Shown here piece after piece: positions 61,779 to 64,000 of a stretch of DNA of 64,000 bases. The position numbers and the translations under genes were made by a program. Source of the stretch: Deltaproteobacteria bacterium (GTDB taxonomy: Bacteria > Desulfobacterota > GWC2-55-46 > UBA9637); contig JAUYHF010000055.1 of NCBI GenBank assembly GCA_030690165.1, forward strand, positions 67,493 to 131,492, given 5' to 3'. The notes beneath the pieces were generated by a model. It searched no databases. It saw nothing but the letters and a program-made list of their open reading frames with translations, and had not been told where the DNA came from. The first letter of the stretch is position 1; the number at the start of each line of letters is the position of its first letter.

Positions 61779-62327
61779 TCATGCCCTCTTTTCCATTTTT
61801 ATTTCCATTACCCCATTTTTATAAGCAGAGGTAAGCGTGGATGTATTTACGCGGGACGGAAGTGTAATATTCTTTCTATATTTTCTTTCCTTGCCATCTG
61901 CCTTGAGGGTAAGCAGATCATCATTCACATCAACATGAATATCACCCTTTTCCACTCCAGGCATCTCAGCAATAACTAATATATGATCTTTTTCATCAAA
62001 CACATCTACCATGGGCTCTCTCACCTCCTCTACTACAGGCCCCTCCGGGCTCTCCTTGATATTTCCAAACGGCTCTACTATCGGCTTTCCCCCCAATGTC
62101 CTGATGGAAAATCCATAAACACCTTTTACCTCTTTGCCCCCTTTGCCAAAACCCTTTAGTTCGCCTTCTTTTCTGATTGCTTCTCCCTTTTCAGCAACCT
62201 TGCCAGCCATATCTATCAGGTCGCCCAGCCCTTTGAATATCCCGCCGAGGGAAATCTTTCCCACACCAAAGTCAATTACCCCTTCCTCCTCTTTTTTTGC
62301 TTCTGCTTTTTTCTTTTCAGCCGACAT
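61779..62327 (-). CDS. gvpH: Gas-vesicle GvpH, Hsp20-like
   Basis: 182 residues. The N-terminal part is charged and Gly-rich ([20 protein letters not shown]), a GvpH feature. The C-terminal ~85 residues form an alpha-crystallin fold ([50 protein letters not shown]). It should act as a holdase for hydrophobic Gvp subunits. It ends 1 nt before the CDC48-type gene. Confidence 0.9.
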   Translation of the reverse strand: MSAEKKKAEAKKEEEGVIDFGVGKISLGGIFKGLGDLIDMAGKVAEKGEAIRKEGELKGFGKGGKEVKGVYGFSIRTLGGKPIVEPFGNIKESPEGPVVEEVREPMVDVFDEKDHILVIAEMPGVEKGDIHVDVNDDLLTLKADGKERKYRKNITLPSRVNTSTLTSAYKNGVMEIKMEKRA

Positions 62328-62344
62328 ATCACACCTCCCTTACT

Positions 62345-62432
62345 CGCTTTGCGATATTGCAAAATGCAAATTGCAAATTGCAAATTGCAAATTTAAAATC
62401 TTCAATCTTCAATCTTCAATTTGCATTTTCTT
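62345..62432. repeat. TGCAAATTGCAAATT tandem spacer between gvpF/L and gvpH
   Basis: Tandem TGCAAAT/GCAAATT units are followed by three TTCAATC units and TTTGCATTTTC, which can pair back. It closely resembles the lgt-thiG spacer (1340-1436), with units of the same type in the same genome. No gene is visible. Confidence 0.7.
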
Positions 62433-63203
62433 TCATTTCCACTCCACCACTATATTTACAAAGTTAAACGGCGGCGCCGGACCCACATATTTTATCTTCA
62501 GCCTTTCGTTGTGGGCTGCGTCAAACCCTTCTACCTTTTCGTCAAATTCCTTTATCCGCGTCATACCAACTAAAAATGCCGCATTTAAAACCATATTATC
62601 TCCATAGACCTGATTGGTGCGGGTATCTATAGAAATAGTCTTTAAGGAGTTCATCATCTTATCTGCCTCTGCCTCTTTTTTTCTCTTTAATCTTGCCTGC
62701 ACCATCTTACCCAGGTTAATTCTGTCGCCATAAGTCTTGCCAGACGGCATTGCCGCTGTCTTATCCCTCAACCGTTTAATCTCCTCATCTTCCTGTAATA
62801 TCTCCTGAAAGACTGCGTCTATATCCTTCCACACAGCCTTAATCCCCAGTTCTATCTTATTGTCCATATCCCTTAATAGTTTCTTAAACTCTTCATATCT
62901 TTTTCTCAAAAGCCCCCGGATATCTTCTATACTATCGGCAATGGTAGAAAACCTCACAGGAAGCACAGTATGTTCCTTCATAACCCTTTCAATGACACGT
63001 TGGTGCGCCAGCAGATTCCCTCTGTTTAAGACATATTTTGTCTCAGGAGATTTACTGATAACAGCAGAGATGTCCTCATAACCTGCGGTAGTAACCGCAT
63101 CGCCTCTCCCGCCGATCCCGATATCCCCGAAGTTTATAGCCTCTCCCGTCCCTATTATGCAGTAAAGGTAGCTACCTTCCCCTGTTCTCTCTGCCTTTTC
63201 CAA
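62433..63203 (-). CDS. Gas-vesicle protein GvpF/GvpL family, likely TTG start
   Basis: Third GvpF/L paralogue, about 256 residues: YLYCIIGTGEAINFGDIGIG, HTVLPVRFSTIADSIEDIRG and the C-terminal KIKYVGPAPPFNFVNIVVEW. No ATG or GTG stands just before the first strand. A longer frame to ATG 63305 gives an unlikely Gly/Lys-rich leader that overlaps the well-formed gene at 63155-63379. TTG 63203 has GGGAGG 7 nt upstream and gives a normal N-terminus, so I use it. Confidence 0.87.
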   Translation of the reverse strand: MEKAERTGEGSYLYCIIGTGEAINFGDIGIGGRGDAVTTAGYEDISAVISKSPETKYVLNRGNLLAHQRVIERVMKEHTVLPVRFSTIADSIEDIRGLLRKRYEEFKKLLRDMDNKIELGIKAVWKDIDAVFQEILQEDEEIKRLRDKTAAMPSGKTYGDRINLGKMVQARLKRKKEAEADKMMNSLKTISIDTRTNQVYGDNMVLNAAFLVGMTRIKEFDEKVEGFDAAHNERLKIKYVGPAPPFNFVNIVVEWK

Positions 63204-63379
63204 AAATCTGCCTCCCTTTCCAGCGCTGACACTCCGGGGTTTATCCTCCCCCTCTCCAGCGCCCTTGCCCTTTCCCTTGCCATAAGGGTTCTGGCAAGAC
63301 GCCATAGAGATGCTGAATTAAGCCTTGTGTTTTTGCCTTTGTTCACCACTGTCTCTAATTCATAAGATTTCCAATCCAT
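63155..63379 (-). CDS. Small basic protein of unknown function in the gas-vesicle operon
   Basis: 74 residues, Arg-rich and helical: MDWKSYELETVVNKGKNTRL, ASLWRLARTLMARERARALE, PGVSALEREADFWKRQREQ. AAAGGAGAG precedes the ATG by a few bases, which supports translation. Its 3' end overlaps the GvpF/L gene by 49 nt if that starts at TTG 63203. I do not recognise a named Gvp family. Confidence 0.65.
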   Translation of the reverse strand: MDWKSYELETVVNKGKNTRLNSASLWRLARTLMARERARALERGRINPGVSALEREADFWKRQREQGKVATFTA

Positions 63380-63391
63380 ATCTTCTCTCCT

Positions 63392-63706
63392 TTAATAATC
63401 CATGACCATCGCCTTTAAAGGGGACTTTGCCCCCGCATTCCGGCGCAATTTATTCTTCTTCTCATGTTTGAATTGTGCAGGCGCAGATTGTTCCATCTTT
63501 TCTATCTCCCTTTTGAGGTCTTTAATCTCCGCCTCTATATTCATTTTTCTTTTATCAATAGTCTGCATCTCATGTTCCAGCCTTGTCTTTTCCATGGCCA
63601 TGCCAAAAAGCCCGAGATAGTCTTTGCCCTTGCGCCCAAGCATGGAGCGGATTTTTGCCCTCTGACCGGTCTTTATATCAGAGAGACCCAGTGTTTTTCT
63701 GGACAT
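63392..63706 (-). CDS. Small coiled-coil protein of unknown function in the gas-vesicle operon
   Basis: 104 residues. After a short basic N-terminus (MSRKTLGLSDIKTGQRAKIR) there is a long coiled coil (about residues 37-72: EKTRLEHEMQTIDKRKMNIE, IKDLKREIEKMEQ) and a basic tail. A clear AGGAGG ribosome site precedes the ATG. Size and composition would suit a scaffold or adaptor for vesicle assembly, but this is not established. Confidence 0.7.
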   Translation of the reverse strand: MSRKTLGLSDIKTGQRAKIRSMLGRKGKDYLGLFGMAMEKTRLEHEMQTIDKRKMNIEAEIKDLKREIEKMEQSAPAQFKHEKKNKLRRNAGAKSPLKAMVMDY

Positions 63707-63735
63707 AGTTTAAGCCTCCTATGAAAATCAGAAAC

Positions 63736-63978
63736 TCAGCTTAACGGAGACTCAGCGGCTTCCTCTCCGTCATAAATCCTTTGTTTAACCCTGAAACCTG
63801 ACCCGTTCCTGCAGTGCTTATCTATGAGTTTTTCTATCAATTCCCCAACCTTTTTCGTGCTGGTCTTTGATCCAACCCTGCTGGTCTCAGAGCAAAGGAC
63901 ATCTGTGCATATATCCCTGAATATCCTGCTTTCCGCATCCACAGAGCCCTTTCTTACCTTGAGCGTCTTTGCTATCAT
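63736..63978 (-). CDS. Small protein of unknown function, first visible gene of the gas-vesicle operon
   Basis: 80 residues starting MIAKTLKVRKGSVDAESRIF, with two cysteines (ICTDVLC) and a basic end. ATG 63978 follows GAGGGGG, while an in-frame GTG at 63993 lies inside that ribosome site. It precedes the coiled-coil gene by 29 nt. No family recognised; the operon start lies outside the window. Confidence 0.6.
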   Translation of the reverse strand: MIAKTLKVRKGSVDAESRIFRDICTDVLCSETSRVGSKTSTKKVGELIEKLIDKHCRNGSGFRVKQRIYDGEEAAESPLS

Positions 63979-64000
63979 GATGCACCCCCTCACAGTGGGC

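Noticed and set aside
63204-63305. Longer form of the third GvpF/L protein starting at ATG 63305.
   Set aside because: The added residues are a Gly/Lys-rich shadow of the overlapping gene at 63155-63379, which has a good ribosome site. TTG 63203 gives the normal GvpF/L N-terminus.

Overview
The window is from a Gram-negative bacterial chromosome. It encodes Lgt, lipoproteins, a secretin and IHF-alpha. The order thrS-infC-rpmI-rplT-pheS-pheT-ihfA-merR, the globin and hemerythrin sensors and the pseudopilin machinery suggest a Desulfobacterota- or Nitrospirota-like anaerobe or microaerophile. The sequence alone does not fix the phylum. Most genes lie on the minus strand; only about 45.2-48.7 kb is on the plus strand.

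Region by region (transcription mostly right to left). 1-4.4 kb: a thiamine cluster (HydG/ThiH-like radical SAM protein, thiS, thiG, lgt, partial thiE) led by a TPP riboswitch with its own intrinsic terminator; then tRNA-Pro(GGG). 4.4-13.9 kb: translation operon thrS, infC (apparent AUA start), rpmI, rplT, pheS, pheT, ihfA and a merR-type gene, with a PilB-like ATPase gene lodged between pheS and pheT. 14-19.3 kb: tRNA-Val(GAC), an Elp3-like radical SAM protein, rnc, mnmA and the isc genes iscU, iscS, iscR. 20.3-32.4 kb: one long pseudopilus/type IV pilus-like operon with a strong sigma70-type promoter and an attenuator-like leader. 32.5-38 kb: AI-2E-type permease, pgsA, two envelope proteins, miaA, a Tat-exported phosphoesterase and a RayT-type transposase. 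38.2-42.9 kb: a visibly G+C-rich signalling block (hemerythrin, response regulator, GAF-cyclase, frameshifted hemerythrin-PAS-kinase-REC-REC hybrid) sitting between miaA and mutL and bordered by RayT-type repeats. 43.2-48.7 kb: mutL, a DciA-like gene, metK, ahcY. 48.8-52.7 kb: a phosphoesterase and a small membrane/DUF362 operon.

53-64 kb: a gas-vesicle operon that continues past the right edge. It holds three GvpF/L-family genes, two GvpA/J-family genes, gvpK, gvpO, gvpG, an Hsp20-type gvpH and a CDC48-type double AAA ATPase. One GvpF/L protein is fused to a C-terminal J domain, and the same operon encodes an Hsp70 that lacks the helical lid. The Hsp70 gene is translationally coupled to a lytic transglycosylase gene and then to a globin-coupled HD-GYP gene. 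I read this as a dedicated chaperone set for gas-vesicle assembly combined with a haem/c-di-GMP output. This is the most interesting system in the window.

A second theme is repeats. Several short palindromic families and low-complexity inverted tracts fill the spacers, and some lie in frame inside genes (pheT, thiS, dciA, the transglycosylase, the Hsp70 C-terminus) or supply a stop codon (gvpJ-like).
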